A stretch of 64,000 bases of DNA from Pocillopora verrucosa (lineage: Eukaryota > Cnidaria > Anthozoa > Scleractinia > Pocilloporidae). A program made the position numbers and the translations under genes. Positions 25,591-37,384 of this stretch are shown one piece after another; within the stretch, counting starts at the first letter, position 1; every line of letters begins with the position of its first letter. The notes below the pieces were generated by a model. The model had not been told where the DNA came from. It searched no databases and saw nothing but the letters and a program-made list of their open reading frames with translations. The stretch covers positions 25,082,791-25,146,790 of the forward strand of contig NC_089312.1 of assembly GCF_036669915.1 (NCBI RefSeq). Reading direction: 5' to 3'.

Positions 25591-28500
25591 TTATTTTCCT
25601 TCTCTCTTCTTGCTCAGTACTGCCTCTTTAGCAGCCCTTCTCCGCTCTACAGTCAGCATCTCAGCACGTTTGACACTCTTAGCGTGAGGGTTCAGCTTCA
25701 TCAGCACGCCCAAATTCTTGAGTGGATTCTTCTTACGGATTGCTCGGCGGGTCCTCTTAGGTCTAAAAAATCAAAAATTCAATTTTAATCAGCATTAAGA
25801 TCTGAAATAAATGAAGACGATCTTCTGAAAAAGTTCAGGCCTGTACGGGATTTAAACCCACGACCTTAGCAATACCAGTGCAGTGCTCTACCAACTGAGT
25901 TAACAAGCCAACTGGGAGCTGGTCATTAAGTTGGTTCGTAATAAACCCGTGAATTGATGAATAAATGATTGTGAATATATTAAAATGATATATGTGAAAT
26001 GCATATTAAGAAATGAATGAGAGCGATCTTCAGAGGAATGAACACCAATTAATCAGTGGTAAAAATGAGGCCTGAAAGAAAACTTCAGGCCTGTAAGGGA
26101 TTTGGACCCATGACCTCAAGAACGACAACTCAGTTTATCTTGCCCTTTCACCCCAACAGATCTGATTGGTACCTCTCCCAACAGGCTGATATAATTTTCT
26201 ATTAACCGTTAACGTTTCACACCCTAACATCAGTATACAAACTTTCCATACTGTTCTTAAGGTGCTGACAAAGAGAACTTGTTTAGATATCAAGAGCTTT
26301 AACACTTCCTTTATTTTTCCTGACTTTAATGTGTGATTCAGGGGTGACATTGTATGGAGAGAGTTAATGAAACTCTGAGAAAATCTTTCTAAATTTATTC
26401 CAGATACACAAAAAAAGACATTAAAAAAAAAAAACACATTTACACTGTAGGGAGAAGGTACATGTGTATGTGTCAATCAAATCTGGGATACACAAAGCCA
26501 CCACTGTGAATGAGGTCTCTTAGGAAAAAATTTCCAATGATATTATGAGATGTGAACTCTAATTGCTACTAATCAAGTTCTTCCAATGCTTATTGCCAAA
26601 GCAAACAGAGATGAAAAAGATGTACTGTAATTCATTCATGTAGCCTGTGTTCCAAATGGGATTGTACTTTTTTTTTGTAAGTGAGCCTAGAAACCATAGC
26701 TGCCCTGTAAATAGTTACAACATTTGAGAATAGGGTATGTAGATGATGTGCCTTCCATTTAGATTAGGAATTTCCCGTTAAAATTTTCATAAAGAACTAT
26801 CAAATTGAAACCATACAAATCCCATCACATCAGAATAGGGATGGTCTGCCAAAATGTTATACCATACAGGCTGTTGAAAAAGTTTCAACACCACAAATTT
26901 GAATTTTCTACAGTCATCAACTAACTGGATTTGCCTCTTGCAGTACAGTGGAAACATTTACACTCAATTGCTACCACATCACCTTGCACACATCTACAAT
27001 CTAATTATTACTTACCCAGCAGGTCTGATAACAGACTGTATCTCCTCACTGTTGATGAGGCGATTGAGGTCAGCATTGCTCATGATTGTTTTGGGAAGAC
27101 TTTAAAGGGTAAAACGAGAAAGCTGTGTCAATTCATTACATGCAATTGGTATAATTATCATGTCAACCTCTCAAAACCACATAAAAACACTTGAGTTCTA
27201 TAATGGGTGATTCAAGCTAAGAACCTCAAAAACCCTGAACCAATTCCAGTCAATCATTGTGGACAAGTCTCAAAGACACCTAAGCACTTTTAGTAGAAGG
27301 AACAATGACAGGCACTTCAATTGGTATTCTAGCTTTTCAGCTAATTTTAAATTTTTTAGGTAAGATACATTAAGTACCAATTTTGATTAACTCTTCTGGG
27401 AAATGCTTGTGATTGCAGACCAATTCAACACACTCATTCGATACTCTAAAGTAATTAGACCTAGAGGGGAGAGTCCACCATGCCTTCATGTAATATATCA
27501 AACACGAGGAAGAGTGTTTCATCCGATGTCCAAACACCGAGAAGTGGTTGAGAAAACGAGGCGCAGCCGAGTTTTTTTTAATCAACTTCAAGGTGTTTGG
27601 ATATCGGATGAAACACCCTTTCGAATGTTTGATATAGCTTCTCAAACCATTAATAATTCTTAGAGAAAATCAAAGCAAAAGTTCACCAGATTTTATGATA
27701 ATTAAGATCACATATCCAAACCTCCTTCATGGTTGTAATTTCCTTTGTTTTCTCAGCATGAATTATTAATGAGTTTGAGAATCATTTGTCAAGCCTCTCA
27801 GTACAACTGATAACTTATTCTCCCACATTGCTGTGGTCAAGTCTAAAGTTGCAACTGCAAGAAGGCTCGAGCAAAATTAGTAAGCTTTAACACTTTAAAT
27901 CTTATGTGCAGTGGGCTACATTTGCAGAAATCCCCTTACTTCAACTTAACAAAAATGAAATTAAAGTTTTCTTACTTGAAATCCTTCTTTTCTGTGGATG
28001 GTTTCTTTCCTGTTCCATACAAGGCATCAAGCTTCTCGATTGCTCCCTTGCTCCAGATGCAAAACCTATGAGACAGAACAAACAAAATACATTGAAGATC
28101 TGAATCAACCGCTCATGATATCCTAAACTATTGAGACTGATATCAAAAGCAGCAGTTAACTGTGTGTTGACTTTAAGAGTGTACAAGCCATGGTAATGTG
28201 GAGTAACGTAAACTCATGTTCTTGATATTCATCTTGTGTCCTCCTACCTGCCTAGGTGACCACCAGGGCAAAGCTTCAGAAGATTCAGACGATCCACTGA
28301 CAAGATATCAACCCCTGGTAAATTGCGAAAAGCCTTTTTCACTCCATGATCTTCGTTGTAGATGATGAGGGGCCCTTTGCGCATCACAGTTCTACGGTTG
28401 CGCATCTTGCCCTGATAGCAAATTTAAAATAAATATTACCAAGGTACAAATGTATAGGAGAGGAAATCTTCAATTGAAAAATACTCAAGATTAACTTGGT

Positions 28501-31330
28501 TTTTAAAATTAGAACCTAGTTTTCCATTCACTATGAGGAAGGGCAATGTTGTTAACATGTAAAGAGTACTGAATATCAAGTTTTGCAACTGGTTGCATCA
28601 TCGCAATACCATCTTTTACCTTTGCAATGCCTTCTGGCTGGTCTACAACCAAGGGGTTCATCCTCTTTCTATCAAGAATCACTTAGGTTGAACCCTCCAT
28701 CAGAACATAGAAATGCTCAACTGTTTTCAAATTCTTCAGTCCAAACTTACTTTGCCTGCACGGATCTTCTTCGACTCCTTGCATTTTTCTACATCTCCAT
28801 AAGCATTTATTGACTTGAGGAGCTTCACTGCAGCACTAGTCTTCTGAAGGGATTCAATTCCATCTGAAACAACCAATGGAACCTCAGGGATCTCATCAAC
28901 ATGGTGACCACGAGCCATCACAAGAGCAGGGAGGGCAGAAGCAGCCAGGGCTGAGCACATAGCATATCGGCGCTGTTTCTGATTGATCTTTCGATGCCAG
29001 CGTCGCCAGGTTTTTGTAGGAGCAAACATACGTCCACCTCTACACATCTAAGTTGCAAGTAAAGGAAGTACAAAACTATTGCAGCAAACATACCATAACT
29101 CCTAAATAGGGTGCATATAGTATTCTCATTCATAAGAAACCCCCTTCAGACAGCATACAATTATATATGGTCATAACTGCAAATGCACATACAGTGAGGA
29201 TAGATTTGGGCCAGTCAAATGTTATGAACTTCAAGATCTTCCTAGGATAACAACACAAGGTCAATTATTTGGTTGGCTGAGAATGTGGTTTGTGTTAAGT
29301 GACTTAGAACTCCTCATTTAGACACCAAAATCTATGAAAGACAAGAGTTCAACCATGAATGGGATTATCTTAACATTTGCATTCCAATCCAATTATAACA
29401 TATTTGATGTTACAGAAAAGCATGCAATCTAATTAGCATTAATTAAGAACAAACAGAAATCTAACACAGGGTTAAAGGGAATTCAAGTTAAGGTAAGCCA
29501 CATGCCTGGCATATTGCCAGATTAACCAAATTGTCAAATGCCACCTACATGACAAAAAGATAGCAAGTAACTGTGACCTTTGAAATCATAACACACTTAG
29601 ACATGGAAATGCATGATGCACACCTAGCATAAATAGTCAGGAGCACAAGTTTAAAAAGAGCATCAGAGGTATGACAAAATTATTTCAAACTCCTTCAGTA
29701 CAAACAAATGATTTAGGCCCATCACCATCTGGACTTTGATTTCAGGAAATTTAAACAATACATATGATGAAAAAAATTGGTTTGCATTAAATAATCTCAA
29801 GTTCAAGGATACATTGCCAAAAGCACCCTGGCCTGAGCGGTGTGTACCACCACCTCTCACACGAGGAATCCTGGCAACAGCACGACCAGTACCCCAGGAC
29901 TCAGCAGATGTCTGATGACCTGCAAGCTTGTTCACAGCATAAGGTTGCCGTTTGTTCTTGGCCATGTTGGTGTGGACAAAGCCCACAACATCAGGACGAA
30001 TGGGAGCTTTGAAAACAGCAGGCAGGGTGGTCTGTCCAACATTTTCTCCTGCCTCATCGTATACTGTTATTAATGGTCTAGCCGCCTAGAAGAAAAGACA
30101 ACAAGCATGTATTTTTCATTCTTACATCATGGCTATCCATTTAATGTAAATTGGATGGCACAATTCTTACAGTGGCTGATGGATGGCTTAAAAGAGCTTC
30201 AGAAACTGTCTTAGGTGTCTGGGAACATAGTCACAGGCAGAATTTTTTGAAATGTACAGTCCTCAAAAATGACACACAATGCAAAGAATCCCAAGTTATT
30301 TTTACACTTGTGTCACACCAAATACACAAAATCCAGCTTCTTAAACTGGTTGTGTACCATTCTAGAGAGAAAAAAAGATGATAGACTTAAATTGAGTTAC
30401 TCTAGTGTTATGGTTCCACTATATTTAAAATTACACGAGACTTTATAATTTGACCAGAGTTTTATGATCCCACTCTGTTTAAGATCATATGAGACTTAAT
30501 TTGACCACAGTAACTAAAAATAAGCTAAAGGCCTGTTATAAGGGACAAAACTATACAGCTTGATTGTTCGGGTCAGTATAGATTTTTGTAGTTAAACTAT
30601 TTTCAAGGGAACATATCCCATCTCTTCAGACACAAGCTCTACACATAGAAAAAATTTGAGATCATATAAGCTATTGCACTCATGAGTGTTTCCTACTTCA
30701 ACAATTTTGAAGGAGAGACACTATTTGACCGTTGGTTAGACTTCAGGGGCCTCGAGGAAACACTTTAATGACAAGACATACATCATAAATTCCAAATAGT
30801 TTTAACAGACTGCATATGATTCACCACTACGGATGAAAAACGAAAATTTGTCTCTCATCTTTAGACTAACAACACTCTTCTTGCCATTTGCTATTTTCTT
30901 TGTATGTGTTTCAATAAATACAACACAAACCGTGGATATATTTCAAAGGCAGCCTTATTTTCTCCCAGCTTATCTGATGACCAGTACATTTTTCTTCGTT
31001 TGCTCCGTCAAGAGCAAACTACCTTGGCAATTTTATACATAGAAGGACACAGTTTAACGTTCAAATTCAGAATTAAGCTTTCTATTCGACATCGTGAAAG
31101 GTTTAAAGGAGCATTTTCCGTGTGATCCCCCCAAAATTAAGTCTAAACGCAAGTTCGAACAGCACCGTAACGAAACTAAACGCAAAATTCCATGCCAAAT
31201 ATGTTATATTTTAGCGTCAAATTTAGTGAATTTGCAGATTAGTTTATATTGAATCTAAATGATACGATAGGAAGTTTTGGCTGGGTAACAGATTAAAATA
31301 ATTTGACTTTTTTGTCTTCTCACCCACCAT
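25591..31330 (-). CDS. RPL4: 60S ribosomal protein L4 (uL4)
   Basis: Seven exons join in frame: 31328-31330 (the ATG alone), 29813-30085, 28751-29047, 28248-28411, 27976-28065, 27016-27099 and 25591-25762. The total is 1083 nt, 360 residues. The product follows human RPL4 from [14 protein letters not shown] through [10 protein letters not shown]-like, [38 protein letters not shown] and [20 protein letters not shown]. It is shorter than human RPL4 (427 aa) because the Lys/Ala-rich C-terminal extension is largely absent; it ends SKKREGK. The protein binds 28S rRNA and lines the exit tunnel of the large subunit. The one-codon first exon is assigned because it sits directly after a 5'TOP tract and splices in phase; its donor is ATG/GTGGGTGAG. 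Introns carry two SINE copies and a MITE. Confidence 0.95.
25800..25990 (-). mobile_element. tRNA-derived SINE, copy 1
   Basis: On the minus strand a tRNA-like head has an A box TAACTCAGTTGGTAGAGCAC and a B box GGTTTAAATCC, framed by AGTTGGCTTG and CAGGCCTGAA. It is inserted in the last intron of RPL4, in the same direction as the gene. The body outside the tRNA-like part (25837-25918) is less certain and its edges are approximate. Confidence 0.75.
26030..26125 (-). mobile_element. tRNA-derived SINE, copy 2 (truncated)
   Basis: It shares the CAGGCCTGTAAGGGATTTGGACCCATGACCTC stretch (B-box half, written on the plus strand in two parts: CAGGCCTGTAAGGGATTT and GGACCCATGACCTC) and the GCGATCTTC tail block with copy 1, but the A-box half is missing. 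It lies 50-100 bp from copy 1 in the same RPL4 intron and orientation. Confidence 0.6.
27494..27635. mobile_element. Foldback MITE in RPL4 intron
   Basis: A near-perfect long inverted repeat of about 44 bp per arm. The left arm runs from ATATCAAACACGAGG through TTTCATCCGATGTCC to AAACACC, and the right arm mirrors it from GGTGTTTGG through ATATCGGATGAAACA to TGTTTGATAT. The arms enclose about 53 bp including AACGAGGCGCAGCCGAG. There is no coding content. Confidence 0.8.
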
Positions 31331-31356
31331 TATATCGTAATTTCAAGATGGCCGGC

Positions 31357-31371
31357 GAAAGAGAGGGAAAG
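31357..31371 (-). promoter_or_regulatory. 5'TOP tract / transcription start of RPL4
   Basis: On the RPL4 strand the sequence CTTTCCCTCTCTTTC lies about 27 bp upstream of the proposed ATG. An uninterrupted pyrimidine tract beginning with C is the terminal oligopyrimidine motif by which ribosomal-protein mRNAs are controlled through mTOR and LARP1. It supports both the transcription start and the single-codon first exon. Confidence 0.75.
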
Positions 31372-31897
31372 TACCACGTGTGTAAAGATTAGTGGGGCTG
31401 CCCAGGGAATCTCGAAGGGTTTGTAGTGCCCAGATCCCCTCTTTTTTTTTCTTTTTTTTTTTACATTTTTTTATTTACTGTATTTTGGTAAGCTTGAACT
31501 TTCATTTAACACTCCTAGGTTTTTCGTGAAATCAACAACAAACTGCAGTAGTATTCTTTCAAGAGTTGTAAGTCCACAGTTCTCTGAATAGGGTTGTAAT
31601 TTAATTCTAATTAATCATCATCACATCAGCGATCTCTAACCGGAACTGAATATTGTGCATATATAAAGAGGAATCTATGCAAAGTTGATTGTATTTTATG
31701 TTTTCGTAACACTTAAAAAAAGACAAAAAAAATTTCAAGAGTTTCTAAATCAATCCTCATGTTCCACGATCTAGAGAAGCTCAAGATAAACTTGTGAGCA
31801 GTTTTGAGTTTTTCTCTCCTCAGGAAAAACCACATCAAGCACTTTATTTACACGGAATATGTCAAAGTGGTAATCAGATTGTTACGTACAAGCTAAG

Positions 31898-32377
31898 CTA
31901 GTATACGATTGTATAAATGCACACTGCGAATGCAATCTTATTGATCAAGACACGAACTAAATGAGCCCTGCTCCACCTCACAACACGATCCACTACGTAG
32001 GTAGGATCCTTTTTCGAACAGACATTTTCGTGGATGATAGGGTCGATGAAATAGGGCTTTAGAACTAATAGAGTGTACGGCATGTTAAATAAAAGCAGCC
32101 CAGCGACAATTAGCCACGGCAGACCACGGGTACGGTCCATGTAGTATAACACGACGACGGAGATCTAAGGGAATGCAGACAAACTCATCATCAGTCGTGC
32201 ACAGCGATGGAAGCTCGTCAGCCATTGGCGATGGATTGCTACAGCGTCCTTCATAGTCATTCTTGATGGCTGCTCCACGGCAACCACATACACAGCTATT
32301 CCTGTCATACTGAGCCCGCAAAGAAACGTGTTCACACACTCGACAATCGTGAAGACTTTTTCTGGGTTTACGTTCAA
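31898..32377 (-). pseudogene. DUF1772 (anthrone-oxygenase-like) membrane protein, dead copy
   Basis: The frame aligns along its length with the two intact DUF1772 genes at 33377 and 34782: VEQPSRMTMKDAVAIHRQW corresponds to AEHPARMQLDDVQSLHRQW, and GLPWLIVAGLLLFNMPYTLL to GKPWLITAGLMAFNMPYTAL. An in-frame TAG at 32165-32167 falls where the intact copy has Ile after the LLP motif, and sequence resumes in the same frame after it. There is also no ATG at the expected start; the nearest upstream in-frame sequence reaches a stop first. Both point to a pseudogene, unless a missing 5' exon and stop read-through are invoked. It faces away from the two intact copies. Confidence 0.8.
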
Positions 32378-33376
32378 GTTTACTATTCTAAAAAATTCTA
32401 GTTTAAGCTCTCTTTGTGTTCTCTGACTACCAACTCACGCACATTTATCGGCGGACGCGGATCAACCTTTTCAAACAAATAAACACACCCTTGACTGGGT
32501 TACCCGTTGCGCGGTAGCGTGACATGGCAACTACAAAAGGCAAATTAAGTATGACACCTGCCCATTGTGTTACATTTGAAAAGAAAGCGTTGTACTAATG
32601 AGTAGAGTTCTTCTTGCCTAATAGTAATTAAAGTATACTTATGAGAATCATTATCTCTCCAGCAGGTAAAACTTCTGCAACCGTGACCAAATTCATTATG
32701 ACACGGTTCGTTCGCGTTATTTCGGTTACTTTGCGCTTCAGTTAAAAAAAAAAAGACGAATGTTTAAGACTCATTCTATAGAGTGAAAGAATTGGAGAAA
32801 TTTGAAGTTTCCCATAGCATCAGGAGCTCGAACGATTATCTGTAATAGTCGTCAAAGTAAGATAGATGAATAAAAAGACACCTATGATGAAAAATGCAAA
32901 GCTAGAATCTTCTTTCAAGATAGACCAAGCCATGGTGTAATTCTGCAGACTGCAGATAAAAGAAATTAAAAGCTGTCGCTTATCAAGGCAGGTTTGCTGG
33001 CTTGCAGCATGCATATCGCATAGGGAGTTGATAGGAGCTCCCTCAAGTACGCGTCACTGTTCCTGATCGTGCGACTCGACAGATAAACCTGAAAATACTA
33101 GAAGGGATGGGAAAACTTTTTATTTTGTTCAATTTTTTTGTTTGTCGGTTTGTTTCTCCTTTAAGATGGTCATTCATTTAAGGAATAAAAGTTTCTGCAA
33201 ATACGCCTCTCAGTCACGAGTTGAGAACGCGTGACAAAAATCAAATTATGCACGCGTATGTCATTAATATGTAAATCGATCTGTCTACATTTATTATTCA
33301 ATTGAAAGGGCACAAATTAAGGTCTAGTGCGTGTTGGTACGAATCTGTGGAATAGTAGGCCGACTTTTCTTGAATC

Positions 33377-33850
33377 ATGGACGCTGAAGATGTACTGAAG
33401 CTGATAAAATTCACCTCAACGGTAGCCACGGGTGTTATAGCTGGCGGTGCAATCTACATCAACCTTGCAGAGCATCCTGCAAGAATGCAACTTGATGATG
33501 TTCAATCGCTTCATCGCCAATGGCGAGAGAGCTTCGATCGAGCGAAGTACTTGATGGCCGGGACATCGCTGCTGCCGATTGCTGGAGGAATAGCAGCATT
33601 TGCTATCGATCAGAGCAAAGGGAAACCTTGGCTGATTACTGCCGGGCTGATGGCATTCAATATGCCGTACACAGCTCTCGCCATGAAGTCGCGCGTCATA
33701 GATCCCATTTATGATTATGAAGTTGCTGCAAAGATGGATCCCGGAAAAGTGAGAGACACTGTGGATAAATGGAACACTTTTCACAAAGTCCGCACCATAA
33801 TAGATGTGTCTACACTGGCCTGGTGTGTGTACAATCTTGTTTACAACTGA
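33377..33850 (+). CDS. DUF1772 / anthrone-oxygenase-like membrane protein, copy 1
   Basis: A single exon of 157 residues. Four hydrophobic segments are visible at about 13-31, 58-76, 82-100 and 137-155. Conserved points shared with its neighbour are EHPARM, a histidine plus RESFDRAK, PW/PF..GL, NMPYT and IDPIYD, the layout of the DUF1772 (pfam anthrone oxygenase) family. Fungal members act in polyketide oxidation, but animal members have no established role, so no reaction is assigned. The start ATG at 33377 gives an N-terminus (MDAEDVLK) that aligns with the paralogue at 34782. An AATAAA lies at 34110. Confidence 0.8.
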   Translation: MDAEDVLKLIKFTSTVATGVIAGGAIYINLAEHPARMQLDDVQSLHRQWRESFDRAKYLMAGTSLLPIAGGIAAFAIDQSKGKPWLITAGLMAFNMPYTALAMKSRVIDPIYDYEVAAKMDPGKVRDTVDKWNTFHKVRTIIDVSTLAWCVYNLVYN

Positions 33851-34109
33851 GTGGCGGCCATGTTTAAAACTGAGTTGAATGGATTTTAAAATCAGGGACA
33901 TTTTGTCGAATGGCGATAACCCTTAAATTACGGTGTATTGGGAGAGAATTTTCTTTCATATTCGTTTGGGATATTTCTTTTCAAAGCGTTTGTCTGATTT
34001 ATGTTGAAAAATAGAAGTGTTCCAAGACGAGTGGGGTCGCTAATGCGTGGAGTGTTGTAAACCTGTACGTTAATTTGTGCAATACGGTACAGTGCAGATA
34101 ATGGATCAC

Positions 34110-34115
34110 AATAAA
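34110..34115 (+). promoter_or_regulatory. Polyadenylation signal AATAAA of DUF1772 copy 1
   Basis: AATAAA 260 bp after the stop at 33850, before the next gene begins at 34782. Confidence 0.5.
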
Positions 34116-34781
34116 AGAAGTCAAATGAGATACAATTGAGTTTTCATCTATATTTTTAAGTCAAGCAACAATTTATACTTTCTCGTGCCTCTTGCACCAT
34201 GAGTTTAAGTCCGGAGAAAGAAATGTTAATTTTTTTGTCTCGACTTTCAGTGCTGTTGTTAGCTGTCAACTAAGCAGGTGTTTTTTTATATTAAATAGAT
34301 GATCGGAGTGTCGCTAACTATGACTCGCTCGGTTAGGTTTTACAATCGTATACCCAAATTTTCTTTTTCTATGAAATTATTCATCTGGTCACTGAATTAA
34401 AAATTGCACATGTGATTATGATCCACATTAGAGTGGCGCAACGGTGCATAAACACCTCGCTAGAATATCAAAACAATGTAAAAACATAGGTGACGTGAAA
34501 TATTCAAGTTTGAAAGATAAAGATCCCTTTTATTTTCTAATGATATATTCTGAATTAAGGAGCTCCCCCATTTTCAAATTGAGTTCCGTCTCCCAAAAAA
34601 ATTAACAGACAGGCCAAACAAAGGCTCGTTGGGTGCTTTTCAAAATTCTGCGCCCACGCTATGTCCATGAAGCAGCTGTTGTGTTGACAAAGTGCGTTGG
34701 TCCTTGACGCGCAGGCAAAAGCTTTAGGTGTTGTACTCTTGAGCTCTGTTAGGGTTAAGTCAGATAGCTTTATAGAGGAAA

Positions 34782-35276
34782 ATGGGGTTTGGTTTGGACG
34801 ACTTGTTTCCATATCTCGAGGTCATTTCCACCGTTGCAGCGGGTATGTTTGTCGGAGGTGCGGTGTACATCAATGTTGTTGAACATCCCGCCCGAATGAC
34901 GATTCAAGATACTTCATCTTGTCACAAAGAGTGGATGGAAAGTTTCGATCGAGCGAAGGTTTTCCAGAGTCGCTTGGCGTTAGTCTCTATAATTTCTGGA
35001 GCTGGTGCATACTACTGTAACCCAAAAAAGGGTCTTCCTTTCCTTGTCGGAGGAGGTCTGATTGCAACGATCTTCCCGTATACGCTGTTCGTTCTGAAAC
35101 CAAACTCGATTGACCCCATTTACGACAAAGAAGTGACCGCCAGAAAGAGTGAGGGTGTCGTAAGGGAGACCATAGACAAGTGGAACAGCTATCACATGGT
35201 CAGAAGCATTATTACCTTTCCAGTTTTTGTGGGATACGTCTTGTACCTTTCCAGTGGCCATAAAAAGTTCTGGTGA
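34782..35276 (+). CDS. DUF1772 / anthrone-oxygenase-like membrane protein, copy 2
   Basis: A single exon of 164 residues, tandem with copy 1 (0.93 kb downstream, same strand). It shares VEHPARM, the ESFDRAK motif, an FPYTLFVLKPNSIDPIYD block and a DKWNSYHMVRSII segment. It has four hydrophobic segments and ends in a polar GHKKFW tail. Divergence from copy 1 is large, so the duplication is not recent. The substrate is unknown. No close AATAAA follows; the nearest is at about 35703. Confidence 0.8.
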   Translation: MGFGLDDLFPYLEVISTVAAGMFVGGAVYINVVEHPARMTIQDTSSCHKEWMESFDRAKVFQSRLALVSIISGAGAYYCNPKKGLPFLVGGGLIATIFPYTLFVLKPNSIDPIYDKEVTARKSEGVVRETIDKWNSYHMVRSIITFPVFVGYVLYLSSGHKKFW

Positions 35277-37384
35277 AGATGGGGACAAATTGTGACAGTC
35301 ACATGACATCATAAATATATTATGTTATGCAGTAGTTAGTTTTATTACGATCGAAGTATGGATCTCTTTCACCTATGTAACCTGCGGGCGTATCGTTTAT
35401 TGAAACAAAAGGGGGATTTTGCTTATTTTCTTAAATTCACAACATGGAATTTATCTACCTTCATCAGCTTTCAAGAGAGAGTGCTCAGTATTTTCTAGGT
35501 GAAAATTAGAGCTGCCATCTTTGATTTTTACAACAGCAGAGGCTGGGGGGGGGGGTGGGGGGGGAGAGAGAGAAAGAAATTTAAATGGGGTGAGTAACAT
35601 TCAGTAGGTGGTGGGTGGTGGTGCAAAAGAAATTACTTCTCTCATTTCCCTGCCTCCTTCCCCCACTGTCCTCTCCAACTATCAGTCAAACTTGGCTGGT
35701 TAAATAAATGTTTGTGAGCTTGGTAAGATTATTTGCCTTAATAAGACATCTGTACAGCGGACTAGGCTTGCAATCTGTAATCAACCTAGTGTTTGATATC
35801 ATACAGGATATGGGATGGATTCATATTGGTCTACAATCAGATATTCCCTTTTTCTAAGGAGCACAAGAGTGCAGCAGCAGCTCAAGGTTCTTAACCACCA
35901 ACTCAACACTGCTACACTTTTGTGCTCTCCTAGCTAAGATAGAACTCCTAATTGCTGGTAAGGTTTACTTAACCACTTAGGTCAATTTTTCTGTAGCATA
36001 AACGTTTGTCATAGTAACGAGTTAAACTTCTAAACATACCCTAGGGGTCACTTTTTTTTTCTGCAGGTAGTCAAGTGTTTCAAGGCCCAGTTGTACAAAG
36101 GGCAGATAATGCCATTCGACAGGCCCTGGTTGTTTGAAGGGTAGATAACACTATCCACTGGATAAATTGTCATCCAGCAGATATTGTAGTGTGTTTTGTT
36201 AACACTTAACTACTGGAGAGCACTATGCAGCCTTTGAACGAGCGAGGCCAGACAAATATCTCTCCAGTGGATTGGAGTTAACAAAAGGCACTGTGCTAAC
36301 CTCTGGATAGGGCTTTATACAGTGGATAACTGTTGAATAACTAGGGCCAGAGGTATAGATATTTTCATGTTGTGTTGTTGGAGACTAGAGGCATATGAAA
36401 TAGTTAACAAGTTGATTTGCAAATGTGGGAAAAGTATGAATTTCTGTGAATTTTCCTTTGTGATGACTGAAAGAAACACAGTCAGTGTATATTTAAGGTC
36501 AGCTGCAAAATGTAAGCAAGGTTAGGAATTAGGGTGGTAGGGATTAGTAGTTTGTTATTGTATTTACTTTCTGGCTGTCTCTTTGAATGCTATAATTACT
36601 TTGTCTTGACATTCCTCTCATCAACAAACTTGTAACATCAATTGTTGGTTGTACTTAACTGTGGAAATGTTTTATCTGTACACTGGTGCTCAAGTTGGGC
36701 ACATGTCAATTTTGGTATGCACTGTTGGCAACTTGCAGTAGGGCCATTCAGTTTTTGATCTTTTTTAAGCCTGCTAAAAAGGAAACCATCTGAGAGGAAG
36801 GAAAGTTGGAGCAGCTGCCCCCAAGGGAAGGGGGCCACATTTGCATCTCACCAGCCTAAAGCCCATGCAGCAAGTTGATTATTATTTTGAAGTTATGACT
36901 TTTTTCAAAATAAATGAGGTCATGTGCAAGTTGAGACCCACTCCCCCTTTCCCTCCCAGTTGTTTTCCTGCAATTCTTAAAACTCTTCCAACGAAAACTG
37001 ATGCATCCAATAGATTCTTGAAGTGAAGGCTGAAAATTTTGCAATGAATTTAAACAGGAATTAAGTGGTTATAAGCTTTTTTTTTGGTTGCAATATTCAA
37101 TTTTATTCTACTTTGTTGTGTTCAAGAACACTCGTGAAAACCATTGTTTCATTTTTCTAACGAACTTTCCCAAGACGTTTGCTCAGAATTGAATCTATCG
37201 CTAATATTTTTGCCTTCTTCCACGCTTTTTGTTAAACCTATGCAGCGGATATAGCAAGGGTAGTTAAAAAGAAGAACTTTCGACCCATCTAATCCTTAAC
37301 GATATCTTGGACTGTTAACACATGTCTGCATATACTACAACAGCTAAAAGCTACGAAATGATTTAATGAAGAATGGAATTCTTG
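35277..37384. other. Stretch without a recognised gene
   Basis: It contains a G-run at about 35544-35572 (GGGGGGGGGGGTGGGGGGGG followed by GA repeats) and the MITE copy at 36079-36352. I see no coding family on either strand. Confidence 0.5.
36079..36352. mobile_element. MITE-like element, GGCCC(C/A)GTTGTTC family, copy 2
   Basis: Starts AAGGCCCAGTTGTACAAAG and ends GAATAACTAGGGCCAG. A second internal start, AGGCCCTGGTTGTTTGAAG at about 36120, suggests a nested or partly duplicated copy. The interior has repeated CACTGGATAA and CCAGTGGATT motifs. It is the same family as 13532-13655. Confidence 0.65.

Noticed and set aside
25763-31327. C/D-box snoRNAs in RPL4 introns, as in vertebrates
   Set aside because: I scanned the shorter introns for a paired RTGATGA box and CTGA box at suitable spacing on the gene strand and found only single partial matches (for example near 28596-28606).
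32820-33014. 64-codon single-pass membrane frame between the DUF1772 copies
   Set aside because: It shares no DUF1772 motif and has no support beyond a hydrophobic run.
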